DNA of 64,000 nucleotides from Thiodiazotropha sp037384425 (GCA_037384425.1 JARROA010000014.1:62001-126000); one strand, 5' to 3'. Counted from the first letter of the stretch, positions 1-10,002 are shown. The notes: generated by a model from the sequence alone, not told the origin. Translations and numbers: made by a program.

Positions 1-26
1 CTTTGTAGCTCAGCTTGCCTTTCCGG

Positions 27-864
27 TTACTCAGTCGAGTATCCGCGCGGGCGACGATTGCGCCAGCCCAGGGCAATCAATCCAAGCAGCAGAAGTGAGA
101 TTGTCTCGGGTTCGGGAACGGCGGCAACCGCCAGCTCATCATAAAACTTGAAACCGAAGTTACTGGCTGGATCACCACTGACGTGGTTCGGGAACGGCGG
201 CAACCGCCAGCTCATCATAAAACTTGAAACCGAAGTTACTGGCTGGATCACCACTGACGTGTGTGAAGGCATAGAGAGAGCCGGTGAGGCTGTAGATGTG
301 CCCGTCAAACAAAGTAACCTCATAGGCCGCCTCGTGATCGAAGTAGGGGGCCAGGCTGGTGATGGCAACGCCAGCGGTTTCATCAAAAAGCGTCAGTGAT
401 ACAGGCGAAGCACCTTCCATGGCGGCATAGAGGTCCATCGATGAATCACCCTCCATCACTTGAAATCTCAAGTTGAGATCGGTCTCGGCGGAGGCATTAC
501 CGGTAGCTCCCGGCACAGAGGATGTCAAATTGCCGAGGACGATAGAAAAACGATAGTACTCGTAACTGAGAAAGGCATCGTTTACGACGCCATAGGATGC
601 GGTGTAAAAATAGGCATCGTCAATTGGGACGATCGCTGTCCTTTCGCTTACCAGAGTGTATCCAGTGAACAGCGCCGATGGAAAAAGGGGGCCTGAGAAG
701 GTGCTCAAGGTGGTGCCTGGATTGGAGACCGCGCCGGGATCGTAAGTGACCTGAGCATGAGCCGAGGTGTAATCATCAATGATATTTATGATTGCCGAAT
801 TGGCGGGCGATGCCAGACACAGGCTGAATACCGCCAAAAGCATAGTGAATAGTGACTTGAACAT
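27..864 (-). pseudogene. PEP-CTERM sorted exported protein, frameshifted by a tandem duplication
   Basis: The N-terminal part (ATG at 864, GGAG-type ribosome site upstream) has a signal peptide ending near SPANS-A, followed by a beta-rich exported domain of no recognised function. The C-terminus is a PEP-CTERM sorting signal: VPEPETISLLLLGLIALGW, then Arg-rich residues, ending at 27. The two parts lie in different frames. A 76-bp sequence occurs twice in tandem (109-184 and 185-260); because 76 is not a multiple of 3, the first-read copy ends in VPEPRQW-stop at 172 and the sorting helix is reached only in the other frame. Removing one copy restores one continuous protein of about 250 residues. 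PEP-CTERM proteins are anchored and then processed by an exosortase, usually in exopolysaccharide producers; no exosortase is in this window. It may be a true pseudogene, a reversible slip or an assembly error. Confidence 0.8.
109..260. repeat. 76-bp perfect tandem duplication inside the PEP-CTERM gene
   Basis: Positions 109-184 and 185-260 are identical, both beginning GGTTCGGGAACG and ending CACTGACGT. The repeat covers the codons just before and including the VPEP motif, so the unit count decides whether the sorting signal is in frame. Confidence 0.92.
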
Positions 865-1256
865 AGATCAGATCTCCGTTTCATCAGTTTAATAATTCCA
901 TTCGAGACAAGGTGTAAAAACTCGATTCGTTTTTACTGCGATGACAGATAAGCTCTCGCTTGGGATCTGCAACAGGCAAACTATTCATCGTTTTGTGGAA
1001 AGTGTGTTTCTACCTGTTGAAATATCAAATGCAACTTTTATTCCTAAGTTTCAATGGCTCAACAATTCAATGGCTTGATTATTTAGGAAGAGAGAGGCCG
1101 GCGTGTTTTGTAAATAGTTCCGACACATTTCTATGGGTAAAGAGGTCCTGATTGTTTCTAGATGTCATCACGAGTGAGATGTTTTTGGTAGAGATGATTC
1201 GACAATGCAGCGCAATAATCAGACATAAGTATGACTGATGGCCGATGTGGTCCCGG
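865..1256. other. Intergenic region, no gene seen
   Basis: AT-rich spacer between the start of the PEP-CTERM gene and the 3' end of the GGDEF-EAL gene. It must hold the PEP-CTERM promoter, but I see no convincing -35/-10 pair, terminator or small gene. Confidence 0.4.
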
Positions 1257-3965
1257 CTAAACGCTGTTCGCTTGATTGATGCCGTCTGTTTTCATGCCTG
1301 TCGAAGCCTGGGGATTCGTCAATGGATCGATTTTGGCGAGGTCCATAGGCGGGGACAGAAAGTGCCCTTGCACATAGTCCACGCCCGATTCGAACAGGAA
1401 GCGAAGGATCTCGGCGCTTTCGACATATTCGGCGATGGTTTGCTTGCCCAGTGAGTGAGCGATGTCGTTGATGGACTGGACGATTGCCCGGTCGCCTGAA
1501 TCTCCCACCACTCCCCGGACGAACAGTCCGTCTATTTTTACAAAATCAACCGGCAGGTTTTTCAGGTGCGAAAAGGATGAAAAGCCGCAGCCGAAATCGT
1601 CCAAAGCGAAGCGGCAACCCAGCTCACTCAGCCGGGCAATCAGTTCGTTGGCGGAGACGAGGTTTGAGACGGCAGAGGTCTCGGTGATTTCGAAAATCAC
1701 CTTGCCGGGATCGACCTCGCTGTCGACGATCAGGGACTCAATGTCGTCGATCAGAGATTCGTCGGCGATGGTCTGGCCGGAGAGATTGATGGTGAACAGC
1801 CCCTTATAGTCCATGCGCTGTAAGTGGGACAGTCTTTTCAGCGCGGCGTTGATGACCCAGAAATCGATTTTGTCCATCATGTTGAAGCGCTCTGCCGTTG
1901 GTAGAAATGCCCCTGGAAAGATCATGCCCCATTCCGGATCATCCAGGCGCAACAACACTTCATTGATGTGGAGCTCCTGTGGCACGATGGAGAGCAACTG
2001 CTCATAAACGGGGCCATCGGCGTCCGATCTCAAGGCGTAGGGAATATATTCAACGGGCATGATGGGCTGATAGTGGAGCACCAGATTGTCCTCCATCAAG
2101 GCGTTGTGCAGCCGCGATGACCAACCCAGGTCCAGATCCATCGCCTTTTTACTATCGTTTTCCGGGATGAAGAGGTGGCTGCGGTTTCGTCCTTCGCCTT
2201 TGGCGATATGGCAGGCGATATCCGCATTGGCGAGAATGTCGCCTGCCGATGTGGTGTCACGGTCGAACAGGGCGATGCCGATGGTGCCATTCACCTTATA
2301 CTGCTTGCCGTTGTAGACGAACATGTATGAATCGAGCATATCGCGGTAGTCCTCGGCTACCTGATGCACGCTCGCCCGGTTGACGTTGCGCAGAATGATG
2401 GCGAATTCATCGCCTCCCAGACGGGCCAGCAAGTCGGTTTTTCTCAGCCTCAGCGTTATCTGTTGCGCTATCTCGATCAGTAAGTGATCGCCAGCGGCGT
2501 GTCCAGCCGTGTCGTTGATGTATTTGAAACGGTCGAGATCGAGATAGAGCAGAGCGCTGGTCTCTTTGCTGCGCTTGAGGCGCTCCGCCTCATGAGAGAG
2601 CTGTTCCTCGAAGTAGCGCCGATTGTATAGCTTGGTCAGGACGTCGTGACTGGCTTGCCAGCGCAACTCCTCTTCAAGCAGTTTACGCTCGGAAATGTCG
2701 CGAAAGGCGACCACGGAGCCCTCCCGTTTCTCCTCGATGGTAAGCGGATAGATCGTACATTCAACCGGGATCGAGGTGCCTGCCTTGTGCCAGAAGACAT
2801 CCTCGCGCGCATGGATCAACTCTCCACCGGCATAAGCCTGCTGTAGAAAACAGTTCTCTTGATCGACAGGATTGCCTTCCATATCGGCGGAGTGGAAGAC
2901 TTCCAGCGCCAGCCTGCCGATGAGTCGCTCTTCGGGCTGATAGCCCAAAATCCGTCTGCATGCTGGATTGACGAAGGAGATACGGCCTTCGGTATCCACA
3001 CCGTACACGCCTTCGCCGACCGATCTGAGTATACCGCTCAATCGCTCCCGTTCCTTGACGATCGATTTATGCGCACGGATATGCCGACTCATGGCGTCTA
3101 TGCGGGTCAGGAACAAGTCGTCGCTCTCGTTTTTGAACATACACTCGACCGCGCCCGCCTCAAGAGACTGTTTGATGGCCTTGTCGAGGTAGGTTCCGGT
3201 GATGATCGCTGTCGTTATATTCGAGGTGAACTCATGATCATGTAACTGCTGGCACAAAACGTCACCGGTGGCGTCCGGCATGAAATAGTCGATGATGGCG
3301 ATGTCGTACTCGGACCCGAGGGCTTTTTGCATCCCCTCGGCTACGGAAGCAGCGGTTTCCGCGTGGTAACCATTGGCTGTCAACAGCCGCTGATACTTCA
3401 TCCTGACCGTGGCCGAGTCGTCGACAAACAGCACGCGAATCGGTTCCACCACAGGCTTGGGCTCCAGCTGAAGACAGGCCGGCTTGTTTGCTTCCGTCAG
3501 CAGTTCGGATAGAACATCAGAGGTCTTTTTGTAATCGGTCCAGAGCAGAAGGGCGGTATTCGGCCTTCTCTTGGCCCGGGTAGTGATGGTGGATTGCGTT
3601 TCATGGACGAACGTAAGGACAGGAAGAGAGGCAAAGGCCTTCCTCTCGAACAATCTATAGAGCTCTTCTGCGCCTGAATAAGTTGGATCGGGCCAACCCA
3701 GGACGACGGCCTCGATGGCGCCCCTGTCATCTGAGCCCGCCTTGAAACGCTCGAGCGCCGAGGTGAAGTCGGAATCGGTTTCAACCTCGTAACCGGCTTT
3801 GATCAGAAGGTTTTTTTCGATGTGCCGAACAGTGGCTGAAAGTTCGATCAGTAAAACTCTTGGCAAAGCTACTACCCCGGGGGAGATGAAAAACTGCGTC
3901 CAATCTAATAACCCTAGGATTTGTGTTGTTAACGGAATCCGCAGCGAAAACTTTAGTGAACGCAC
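1257..3965 (-). CDS. Dual receiver - PAS - GGDEF - EAL c-di-GMP signalling protein
   Basis: A 902-residue cytoplasmic signalling protein with no membrane segment. The order is a degenerate receiver (about 35-160), a second receiver (about 176-297), PAS (about 305-428), GGDEF (about 435-600) and EAL (about 615-885). The second receiver has FVDDS and acceptor Asp226 in IIDYFMP. The first has LIELS and no aspartate at the acceptor site, so it probably cannot be phosphorylated. The cyclase site is GGDEF at 517-521, preceded by an RxxD inhibitory site (RKTD). In the phosphodiesterase domain the signature reads EVLLR instead of EALLR, but the NLSG, ExTE, DDFG, VKIDG and AEYVE residues that bind metal and substrate remain, so both activities are possible. 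The GTG start at 3965 is weak; TTG at 3863, just before the first receiver, is an alternative. No partner kinase is adjacent. Confidence 0.85.
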   Translation of the reverse strand: MRSLKFSLRIPLTTQILGLLDWTQFFISPGVVALPRVLLIELSATVRHIEKNLLIKAGYEVETDSDFTSALERFKAGSDDRGAIEAVVLGWPDPTYSGAEELYRLFERKAFASLPVLTFVHETQSTITTRAKRRPNTALLLWTDYKKTSDVLSELLTEANKPACLQLEPKPVVEPIRVLFVDDSATVRMKYQRLLTANGYHAETAASVAEGMQKALGSEYDIAIIDYFMPDATGDVLCQQLHDHEFTSNITTAIITGTYLDKAIKQSLEAGAVECMFKNESDDLFLTRIDAMSRHIRAHKSIVKERERLSGILRSVGEGVYGVDTEGRISFVNPACRRILGYQPEERLIGRLALEVFHSADMEGNPVDQENCFLQQAYAGGELIHAREDVFWHKAGTSIPVECTIYPLTIEEKREGSVVAFRDISERKLLEEELRWQASHDVLTKLYNRRYFEEQLSHEAERLKRSKETSALLYLDLDRFKYINDTAGHAAGDHLLIEIAQQITLRLRKTDLLARLGGDEFAIILRNVNRASVHQVAEDYRDMLDSYMFVYNGKQYKVNGTIGIALFDRDTTSAGDILANADIACHIAKGEGRNRSHLFIPENDSKKAMDLDLGWSSRLHNALMEDNLVLHYQPIMPVEYIPYALRSDADGPVYEQLLSIVPQELHINEVLLRLDDPEWGMIFPGAFLPTAERFNMMDKIDFWVINAALKRLSHLQRMDYKGLFTINLSGQTIADESLIDDIESLIVDSEVDPGKVIFEITETSAVSNLVSANELIARLSELGCRFALDDFGCGFSSFSHLKNLPVDFVKIDGLFVRGVVGDSGDRAIVQSINDIAHSLGKQTIAEYVESAEILRFLFESGVDYVQGHFLSPPMDLAKIDPLTNPQASTGMKTDGINQANSV

Positions 3966-4423
3966 TCGGGAGTTGCCGTCGACGGCTCAGCCGATCGTTG
4001 TCCAATCGGGATGGCGTGAGATAATAGTCATATAAAACAGTATGTTAGAATTTGGTCTTTATAAGATTATCGATTTCGGATCAGCGGCTTTGCGAGGGGT
4101 ACGGGCTGGGATACAGGGATGAAAGCTGATGGGATACGCTCCCCTCACACTGGCTCGTCTCTGATCATTTGATAAGTGACCGGAATCAGCAAATCGAAAC
4201 AGTTGCTTGACATACATCATTGAAAGCGCTTCGGATCTCATACTTTTCTTCTATTTCATTAAATACTGATGTACATCTTTGATTGAGGCCCGGCAAGCCG
4301 GTTTGCGGGCGGCCGTGGTCAGGTTTCATCTCATGATCGAGCGGTGCTCGACGGGTCATCAAGGAGGGCTCGCAACCAGACTTTGAATTTCAATCGATCA
4401 AAGCAGTTAAAGGAGAGACAACA
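3966..4423. other. Divergent intergenic region upstream of the TRAP genes
   Basis: A 458-bp spacer between two divergently read genes, so it should carry promoters for both. A TTGACA hexamer lies at 4207-4212 but has no well-spaced -10 element. The only clear signal is the GGAG ribosome site just before 4424. Confidence 0.4.
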
Positions 4424-5395
4424 ATGAAGTTACGGCGGAGGTCTTTTCTCATCGGTTCGGCGGCCGTGCTCAGCATGGCGCTGGCATTTCCAATAACCTC
4501 GTTCGCGGCCAAGCGTATCGTCTTCAGCGGCGGTCCGGCCGGTGGCACCTTCCAGGTCGTGGCCAATGCCATTCAGGTCTACGGCCCGGTCAAGAATCAC
4601 GAAGTCTTCAAGGTCAAGGCGCAATCATCCGCCGGTTCGGTGGAGAATCTGCGCAAGGTCGACAAGGGCAAAGCCGATTTCGGCGTGGTCTATTCCGGAC
4701 ATGTCTATCTGGGGCGCAACGGTCTGTTGAAGAACGATCCCAACAAGTACGAAAACGTGATGGCGGTGGCTTACCTCTACGGTGCGCCGGCGCAACTGGT
4801 GACCCGTAAGGGCTCCGGCATCAAGAGTGTGAATGATCTGGTCGGCAAGAAAGTCGGTGTGGGCAACGCCGGTTCCGGCGCCTATGCCAACTGCGAACTC
4901 TTCTTCACCCACATGGGAGTTTGGGACAAGATCGAGCAGAACGCCCTGGGCTACAACGATGCGGCCGCGGCCTTCGGCAACAATCAGCTCGACGCCTTCT
5001 GGCTCTTCACCGCCTTTCCCAGCGGCGCGGTGATCATGGCCGCCCAGTCCAACGACATCGATCTGGTCAGCGTGGGTCAGGATGCGATCGACAGCGGCTT
5101 CTATGAGAAGTTTCCCTACTTCTCCAAACTGTCGGTCCCGGCCGGCACCTATCGCGGGGTCGATTACGAGACACCGTCCTTTCAGGACTCCGCCCTCTGG
5201 GTCGCCAACGCCGATGTGCCTGACGACGTGGTCTACGATCTGCTGTCGATGATCTATACCGAAGAAGGTCTTGCGCACATGCGTTCGCAGAAGAAGACCT
5301 TCAAGGAGATGACCGTCGAGGACGGCGTCAAGGGCGTCGTCACGCCGATGCATCCGGGCGCGGTCAAGTTCTGGAAAGAGAAGGGCATACTCTGA
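4424..5395 (+). CDS. TAXI-family TRAP transporter solute-binding protein
   Basis: Periplasmic binding protein of a tripartite ATP-independent transporter, TAXI type. It starts at ATG 4424 after a good AAGGAGAG site. The N-terminus has a twin-arginine-like signal (RRRSFLIGSAA) ending near SFAA, so export may be by Tat. The mature part has the family pattern GGPAGGTFQVVANAI near the N-terminus, SAGSVENLR, and VGVGNAGSGAYAN in the middle. At 323 residues it is normal for the family. The membrane component follows 63 bp downstream, so the two form an operon. Substrates known for this family are acidic or small organic compounds; the substrate here cannot be read from the sequence. Confidence 0.9.
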   Translation: MKLRRRSFLIGSAAVLSMALAFPITSFAAKRIVFSGGPAGGTFQVVANAIQVYGPVKNHEVFKVKAQSSAGSVENLRKVDKGKADFGVVYSGHVYLGRNGLLKNDPNKYENVMAVAYLYGAPAQLVTRKGSGIKSVNDLVGKKVGVGNAGSGAYANCELFFTHMGVWDKIEQNALGYNDAAAAFGNNQLDAFWLFTAFPSGAVIMAAQSNDIDLVSVGQDAIDSGFYEKFPYFSKLSVPAGTYRGVDYETPSFQDSALWVANADVPDDVVYDLLSMIYTEEGLAHMRSQKKTFKEMTVEDGVKGVVTPMHPGAVKFWKEKGIL

Positions 5396-5458
5396 GCAGG
5401 AAGATGCGGGAGGTCGCCACATCGGCCTCCCGCCCCTGTCGACTACCGGTACCGAAGC

Positions 5459-7189
5459 ATGCTCTACGATAAACTCCACAGGGTCGAGAAGTGGCTGTTC
5501 GATCTGCTGGCGCTAGTATTGGTGATCTTCTACTCCTACTCCGCGGTGCTCGAGCCGGCGCCTACCCAATACCATCGCGGTATCTACATCATCATCACCT
5601 ATGTCCTTGTGATTCTGATCTATCGCTCTAAGAGCCTGATCGGGCGCATGATCGACTATCTGCTGATCCTGGCCTCGGTGGTCACCATCGGTTACTGGGT
5701 GCTCAACTTTCAGGACATCAACTACCGCGCGGGGGCGGAGACCGAACTCGACATGGCCATCGCCATGGTTGGGGTGCTGCTGGGCATCGAGCTGGCGCGA
5801 CGGGTGGTCGGCAACATCTTCGTCGTCATCGGCGTCGTCATGCTGCTCTACGGCGTCTATGGCGACTATGCACCGGAGCTGATCTCCCACGCGGGTGACA
5901 GCTTTCCCGAACTCTGCACCAGCATCTTCTACAAGAGCGACGGCGTCTTCGGCATCATGGCCAACGTGCTCGCCACCTACATCCTGCTGTTCGTCATCTT
6001 CGGCGCCTTTCTCGAGCGCAGCGGCGCGCAGCGTTTCTTCATCGATTTCCCCCTGGCCGCAGTCGGCCACAAGATCGGCGGTCCGGCCAAAGTCTCAGTC
6101 ATCGCCAGTGGTCTGTTCGGGTCCATCTCGGGCAGCGCCATCGCCAACACGGTCTCCACCGGCTCCTTCACCATTCCGATGATGAAGAAGGCGGGCTTCA
6201 AGCCCCATGTGGCAGGTGGCATCGAACCTGCGGCCTCCATCGGCGGTATGTTCATGCCGCCGATCATGGGGGCCGGCGGCTTCATCATGGCGGAGCTTAC
6301 GGGAGTGGCCTATTCCCATATTATGCTGGTGGCCCTGTTTCCCGCCCTGATGTACTTTTTCAGCGTTTTCGTCATGGTCCACTACGAGGCAAAGCGCCAC
6401 AACATCGTCGGCGAGCACTCGGAGGTCAGGGCACTCGATATCCTCAAGCGGGAGTGGTACTACATCCTGCCGCTGCTGGTGATCACCATCCTCATGCTGA
6501 TGGGGTATTCACCGGGCTATTCGGCAATCATCGGCATGCTGACCTGTATCGTCATCAGCTGGTTCCGCAGGGACACACGCATCGATCTCAAAGGCTTTGT
6601 CGAAGCCTCCCGGTCGGGCGCGGAGAACAGCCTGAAGATCGGAGCCACCGTAGGCGTGATCGGCATCATCATCGGCGTGCTGACCTACAGCGGACTGGTG
6701 CTGACCTTCGCCGACATCGTCATCGAACTGGCCGGCGGCCGGCTGTTCCTGACTATTCTGTTGATCGCGCTGGCCTCGCTGGTTTTGGGTATGGGGGTGC
6801 CGGTGACGGCGGCCTATCTGATCACGGCGGTGGTGGCGGTGCCGGCGCTGACCCATCTCGGGGTCAACGAAGTGGCGGCGCACATGATCGTCTATTGGCT
6901 GTCGCAGGATTCGAACATCACGCCGCCGGTCTGCATCGCCGCCTTTGCCGGCGCCACCATCGCCAAGGCCAATATGTGGAAGACAGCCTTTACTTCGTTC
7001 AAATTCGCCAAGTTTCTCTACCTGGGCCCCTTCCTCTTCGGCTATGTTCCGGAGTTCTCCCTCAATGGTACTCCACGGGACATCATCATCGTCTTCGTGC
7101 TCATCCTTATCGGTACCTGGGCCTACGGCTGGCTGCTGAGCGGTATCTGGCTGGATGGTCTGAAAGGGTTGTTTCGCAGGGCCGCCTGA
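5459..7189 (+). CDS. TRAP transporter fused permease (small plus large membrane subunits)
   Basis: A 576-residue inner-membrane protein with many hydrophobic helices along its whole length. The first third corresponds to the small (DctQ-like) subunit and the rest to the large (DctM-like) subunit, the arrangement usual for TAXI systems. Family segments include GSISGSAIANTVSTGSFTIP, the glycine-rich EPAASIGGMFMPPIMGAGGF region and, near the C-terminus, QDSNITPPVCIAAFAGATIA. It couples sodium or proton gradients to uptake of the ligand delivered by the upstream binding protein. It is shorter than many family members and lacks a C-terminal extension. The ATG at 5459 has only a weak ribosome site. 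Confidence 0.9.
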   Translation: MLYDKLHRVEKWLFDLLALVLVIFYSYSAVLEPAPTQYHRGIYIIITYVLVILIYRSKSLIGRMIDYLLILASVVTIGYWVLNFQDINYRAGAETELDMAIAMVGVLLGIELARRVVGNIFVVIGVVMLLYGVYGDYAPELISHAGDSFPELCTSIFYKSDGVFGIMANVLATYILLFVIFGAFLERSGAQRFFIDFPLAAVGHKIGGPAKVSVIASGLFGSISGSAIANTVSTGSFTIPMMKKAGFKPHVAGGIEPAASIGGMFMPPIMGAGGFIMAELTGVAYSHIMLVALFPALMYFFSVFVMVHYEAKRHNIVGEHSEVRALDILKREWYYILPLLVITILMLMGYSPGYSAIIGMLTCIVISWFRRDTRIDLKGFVEASRSGAENSLKIGATVGVIGIIIGVLTYSGLVLTFADIVIELAGGRLFLTILLIALASLVLGMGVPVTAAYLITAVVAVPALTHLGVNEVAAHMIVYWLSQDSNITPPVCIAAFAGATIAKANMWKTAFTSFKFAKFLYLGPFLFGYVPEFSLNGTPRDIIIVFVLILIGTWAYGWLLSGIWLDGLKGLFRRAA

Positions 7190-7222
7190 TTTTTACTCAA
7201 CATTGGCGGGCCCGACTTCTGC

Positions 7223-7651
7223 TTATTTTTTAATGTCGGATCGGTAGCTTCGCCAGGCGTCAAAGCCGCCGAGGAGCACCTTGACGTTGTCGAAGCCGGC
7301 CAGACGCAGCATGAACTGCGCCTTGGAGGAGAGCAGGCCGGTGTCGCAGTAGAGCACGACCGGCCGCTCTTTCGGTATCTCATCCCTGCGCAAGAGGATC
7401 TCCCGCCACTCGATATTCATGGCATCGGCAAGATGCTCCTTGGCATATTGTTGGGCATTGCGCGTATCGATGAACTGAAACGCCGAAAGACCCGCTTCGT
7501 TCACCTGTTCGCTGGAGATCGCCCCCTCGCCGTAGGTGGCGAAATCGAGGTAGGCCTGAATCTCCTCCAGCACCGGTGACTCATCCGCCAACAGCGTGCC
7601 GTTGCAACATAAAGCAAACAGTGTGTAGAGCAACCAGCGATGTCTCATCAT
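7223..7651 (-). CDS. Exported single-domain rhodanese-like protein
   Basis: About 142 residues. I chose the ATG pair at 7651/7648 because GAGGGTGAGG lies directly upstream and a hydrophobic signal peptide (HRWLLYTLFALCCNGTLLA) follows. One rhodanese domain contains FIDTRNAQQYAKEH, the active loop YCDTGLLSS with the cysteine that would carry a persulfide, and the C-terminal GGFDAW motif. Export suggests a periplasmic sulfur-transfer or redox role, consistent with a sulfur oxidiser, but the substrate is unknown. It is convergent with the TRAP permease gene, with 33 bp between them. Confidence 0.85.
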   Translation of the reverse strand: MMRHRWLLYTLFALCCNGTLLADESPVLEEIQAYLDFATYGEGAISSEQVNEAGLSAFQFIDTRNAQQYAKEHLADAMNIEWREILLRRDEIPKERPVVLYCDTGLLSSKAQFMLRLAGFDNVKVLLGGFDAWRSYRSDIKK

Positions 7652-7959
7652 CCTCACCCTCTCAATCCTGTAAGCCAAACCGACCCTCGACCTGATGTCA
7701 CATTCCGACAATTCGAACTACCCATAAGTGGGTAGATAGCAACATCAGGATTTCGATATTTGGTTATTTGGATAATTTCAAATAGATGAATGTGAAAATA
7801 GTTAATAAATACTTGCCTTTAATCAACCGCCAAGTTGTGCGTGAAAGGCCATTGTGCTGTTATTGGAAAGGATTCAGAGGGAAGACGCATCATACGATAT
7901 TTTTGTCAGGGATCCTCTGGCTGTATTGACCTTGACGATGGTTGTTATTGGCCCGCGCA

Positions 7960-10002
7960 ATGCGATCGATGTTGTGTTTTACCTGTCTGCTACGGAGCCT
8001 GTTTCTTCTCGGGCTCATGAGCCTGTCACTGACCGTTTTCGCCGCTGAGACCCACCGCCACAAACTCGGCGTACTCGCTTTTCGTCCCAAGGCGGAGGTC
8101 GTTCGAAAGTGGCAACCACTCATCGATTACCTCAACGCAACTTTACGCGATCAGCGCATTGAGCTGGAGGTCATGAACTATCCCGAGCTGGAACGGGCCA
8201 TCGCGGAGCAGCGGCTCGACTTCGTGCTGACGAATCCGGCTCACTATGTGCACATGACCTTCCGCAACGGCCTCTCCTCGCCACTCGCCACTCTGATACC
8301 CATTGAACACGAGCATCCTCTCACCGGTTTCGGCGGCGTCATCATCGCCTTGAAGTCCCGTGCGGATCTGGAACAACTGCAGGATCTCAAGGATCGACGC
8401 ATTGCGGCCGTCTTTCGCGGCTCGCTCGGCGGCTATCAGGCCCAGGCGATGGAACTGCATTTGCTGGGTATCGAGGTGGCACAGGATGTGGAACTGTTCG
8501 AGACCGGCATGCCCCACGACCTGGTGGTGAAAACAGTGCTGGCAGGCGAGGCCGATGCCGGATTCGTACGCACCGGCGTGCTGGAAGCCATGGCGAAGGA
8601 GGGGACGATCGATCTATCGCAACTGAAGCTGCTCAATCCCCAGCAGCCGCCGGGCTTTCCCTTCCTGTTGTCGACCCGTCTCTATCCCGAGTGGCCCTTC
8701 GCCGCCATGCCCCATGCTGAACCGGATCTGGCTCGACGCGTCGCTGCGGCCCTGCTGGCCTTACCTCACGATGGCGAGGTCGCCCGGCGGATCGGCATCC
8801 AGGGTTTTGCCATTCCATACGATTACGAGCCGGTGAGGGCGCTGCTACAGGGGCTGCGCCTGCCGCCCTATGACGAAGCGCCGAACTTCACCGTCCAGGA
8901 TGTGCTGGACAAGTATGGCCTGGCCCTGCTGTACGCGGGATTCATGGGTCTGGTGATCCTGCTGCTGACCTTCAGGTCGTTGCTGCTCAACCGGCGTCTG
9001 GGCAACGAGCGCCGGCGGGTCACGCGTCAATCGGAGGAGTGGCAGCGGCTGCTGGCCGCGCTGGGCGACGGAGTGTTCGGGCTCGATCAGCAGGGTCGAT
9101 GCGGTTTTATCAATCCGGCCGCCTTGAAAATGCTCGGATTCAGCCGGGAAGAAGTCATCGACGCCGATCTGCATGGGCTGTTTCATGCCAGTAGGGAGGA
9201 CGGCAGCGACTACCCGCATGTGGATTGTCCGGTATTGAAGACGCTGAACGATGGTCAAACCCGCCATCTGGAGGACCGGTTCACTCGCAAGGACGGTTCA
9301 TGTCTGCCGGTGATGATGACGGTGACTCCGGTCCTCAGCAAGGGGCAACGGGAAGGGGTGGTGGTCGTCTTCAGCGACATCTCCGAACAACTGCGTATGG
9401 AAGACGAACTGCGCACCCAGGCGACGACCGACGCCCTGACCGGCCTGCCGAACCGACGCCAGTTCCTCAAGGAGCTCGATGACGCGCTGGAGTGGATCAG
9501 GCGCCACCCCGAACAGGCATCGGCGGTACTGATGGTGGACCTGGATGACTTCAAAGCCGTCAACGATCGCCACGGCCACGCGGCGGGCGATACGGTATTG
9601 AAGCACTTCGCCAATGAGCTGATGCGTGCATCCCGCAGGAGCGACAAACTGGGACGCCTGGGCGGCGAGGAGTTCTGCGTGCTGTTGCCGACCACATCGA
9701 TGCGACAAGCCTGTCAGATGGCGGATCGTCTGTGCAGGGCTGTTGCCGGTTCACTGGTCCGTGCGGATGACGCCAGCCTGCACTACACCGTGAGTGTGGG
9801 TGTCGCCATGATGAAGGCGGATGACCGTTCGGTCGACACCGCCCTGAGACGCGCCGATGCCGCCCTCTACCGCGCCAAGGCCGCCGGCAAAAACCGTATC
9901 TTCTGTGAAACGGGGGATACCGATGCCGCGGATGCGGTGGAGGAAAAGCTGTCAGTCCCCGCAGTGAAAAGCACTCAACTCCGACATCCAGGCCGAAAAT
10001 AA
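7960..10002 (+). CDS. PhnD-like sensor - PAS - GGDEF diguanylate cyclase
   Basis: A membrane sensor of about 680 residues (numbering below is from TTG 7942; ATG 7960 or 7969 is likelier because it directly precedes the signal peptide). The exported N-terminal domain (about 40-305) is a phosphate/phosphonate-type periplasmic binding fold (KLGVLAFRPKAEV, FVLTNPAHYV, GEADAGFVRTG). One transmembrane helix (about 328-348) follows, then PAS (about 366-482) and GGDEF (about 488-655). The cyclase motif is GGEEF at 574-578 with an RxxD inhibitory site (RRSD) at 565-568, so it should make c-di-GMP with product inhibition. The design suggests that a small oxyanion or organic ligand outside the cell sets c-di-GMP inside. 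No strong ribosome site is seen before any start. Confidence 0.87.
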   Translation: MRSMLCFTCLLRSLFLLGLMSLSLTVFAAETHRHKLGVLAFRPKAEVVRKWQPLIDYLNATLRDQRIELEVMNYPELERAIAEQRLDFVLTNPAHYVHMTFRNGLSSPLATLIPIEHEHPLTGFGGVIIALKSRADLEQLQDLKDRRIAAVFRGSLGGYQAQAMELHLLGIEVAQDVELFETGMPHDLVVKTVLAGEADAGFVRTGVLEAMAKEGTIDLSQLKLLNPQQPPGFPFLLSTRLYPEWPFAAMPHAEPDLARRVAAALLALPHDGEVARRIGIQGFAIPYDYEPVRALLQGLRLPPYDEAPNFTVQDVLDKYGLALLYAGFMGLVILLLTFRSLLLNRRLGNERRRVTRQSEEWQRLLAALGDGVFGLDQQGRCGFINPAALKMLGFSREEVIDADLHGLFHASREDGSDYPHVDCPVLKTLNDGQTRHLEDRFTRKDGSCLPVMMTVTPVLSKGQREGVVVVFSDISEQLRMEDELRTQATTDALTGLPNRRQFLKELDDALEWIRRHPEQASAVLMVDLDDFKAVNDRHGHAAGDTVLKHFANELMRASRRSDKLGRLGGEEFCVLLPTTSMRQACQMADRLCRAVAGSLVRADDASLHYTVSVGVAMMKADDRSVDTALRRADAALYRAKAAGKNRIFCETGDTDAADAVEEKLSVPAVKSTQLRHPGRK

